Of a DNA stretch of 5,850 nt, positions 5,292-5,850 are shown piece by piece (positions within the stretch are counted from its first letter, which is position 1; the number at the start of each line of letters is the position of its first letter). Source of the stretch: Anaerolinea sp. Its GTDB lineage: Bacteria; Chloroflexota; Anaerolineae; Anaerolineales; Anaerolineaceae. The stretch is from positions 1 to 5,850 of the forward strand of contig PNNU01000236.1 of the NCBI GenBank assembly GCA_013824385.1, in the 5' to 3' direction. The notes below the pieces were generated by a model, which searched no databases, was not told where the DNA came from, and saw nothing but the letters and a program-made list of their open reading frames with translations. The translations under genes and the position numbers were made by a program.

Positions 5292-5850
5292 TCATTTGAA
5301 ATCCATGGCGGCGTTGGTATTCACTTGACGGATTTCTTGCTGCACGGTCACGAACAAGCTTTCAGCTTTTAGGTCGGTGATGGTGTAGCAGGGTGAGTTG
5401 AGGTGATCAGCCAGGGCTTGCGCCAGACCTTGATCAAAGGCGGCGTGTTCCATGTTAATCACCACTGAATGGATCTTTTCCTTGGCAATCATTTCGGCAA
5501 ATTGTGCGGCTTCTTCTTGCGGTGGTTGATGCCCAACTGCAACGTTGCCAGCCCCGTCGGTGAGGATGATCAACAGCGGCATGATCTCAGGATGTAGATT
5601 CTTTTCTTTCTTCAGCACTTCATATGACATCAACAAGCCGGCGCTGAGCGGCGTCTTGCCTCCCACAGGCACATCCGAGAGTGCTTCTTGTGCCAGCAGT
5701 ACCGAATTGGTGGGCGGCAGCACCAGGGTGGCTTTGCCCTTTTGAAAAACGATCAATCCCACGCGGTCGCGGCGCTGATAAGCGTCTGTCAGTAGTGAGA
5801 GGATGGCGCCTTTGGTGGCGGCCATCCGTTCAGCCACCGCCATCGACCAC
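5292..5850 (-). CDS. magnesium/cobalt-chelatase-like subunit, C-terminal VWA domain (partial)
   Basis: The gene runs off the right edge; about 185 C-terminal residues are visible, ending at TGA. The visible start reads WSMAVAERMAATKGA, the end of the MIDAS motif D-x-S-x-S (here A-S-W-S type, with its first residues outside the window). It continues RRDRVGLIVF, then the MIDAS Thr in GGKTPLSAGL and the MIDAS Asp in IILTDGAGN. This order and spacing match the C-terminal VWA domain of ChlD/BchD-type subunits. In the family these domains follow an AAA+ or AAA-like domain and bind a metal through the MIDAS site to drive metal insertion into a tetrapyrrole. Whether the missing part has an active ATPase, and whether the substrate is Mg-porphyrin, cobalt-corrin or another protein, cannot be seen. 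No start codon is in view; the internal ATG at 5843 lies within the MIDAS motif and is not the start. It heads the visible operon. Confidence 0.85.
   Translation of the reverse strand, partial: WSMAVAERMAATKGAILSLLTDAYQRRDRVGLIVFQKGKATLVLPPTNSVLLAQEALSDVPVGGKTPLSAGLLMSYEVLKKEKNLHPEIMPLLIILTDGAGNVAVGHQPPQEEAAQFAEMIAKEKIHSVVINMEHAAFDQGLAQALADHLNSPCYTITDLKAESLFVTVQQEIRQVNTNAAMDFK

Noticed and set aside
1..5850. tRNA, rRNA, CRISPR arrays, insertion sequences or attachment sites
   Set aside because: No cloverleaf-like segment, regular repeat-spacer pattern, transposase motif or terminal inverted repeats were seen. Nearly all the window is explained by coding genes.

Overview
This is a bacterial chromosomal window with about 50% G+C and dense coding. 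It has no mobile element, RNA gene or CRISPR array that I can see. The combination of a magnesium-chelatase-type VWA protein, a membrane-anchored protein with a long Thr/Pro-rich tail (a style common in Chloroflexota, especially Anaerolineae) and three tandem M42 aminopeptidases suggests an Anaerolineae-like Chloroflexota. That placement is an inference from protein style, not a proof.

Left part, plus strand (1-1258): the C-terminal end of a non-hydrolysing UDP-N-acetylglucosamine 2-epimerase (WecB/MnaA type), then after 15 bases a GT4-like glycosyltransferase. Together they look like the end of a cell-surface polysaccharide or glycan locus: one supplies UDP-ManNAc and the other transfers a sugar. 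The glycosyltransferase ends with tandem TAA stops, only 14 bases before the end of a convergent minus-strand gene.

Middle (1273-1678): a 101-residue unknown protein with two predicted membrane helices on the minus strand. It is preceded by a 100-base gap that holds a good Shine-Dalgarno site and a perfect TATAAT box with no clear -35.

Right part, minus strand (5850 down to 1679): a run of five genes reading leftward. In order of transcription they are the C-terminal VWA domain of a magnesium/cobalt-chelatase-like subunit (cut by the window edge), a 135-residue protein with one membrane helix and a Thr/Pro-rich tail, and three different M42 (TET-type) metallo-aminopeptidases. The last four are tightly packed. 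The Shine-Dalgarno site of the first peptidase overlaps the stop codon of the Thr/Pro protein, the first and second peptidases share an ATGA overlap, and the second and third are 23 bases apart with a GGAG site. They are probably one transcript with translational coupling. All three peptidases keep the five metal ligands and the catalytic Glu, so all should be active. They differ in subgroup motifs and in second-shell residues, so they are not recent copies. The plausible joint role is cytosolic breakdown of peptides by three enzymes of complementary specificity, possibly as a mixed TET complex.

I did not find a clearly undescribed system. The most interesting points are the coupled triple-M42 cassette and its linkage to a chelatase-like VWA protein and a surface-anchored Thr/Pro protein.
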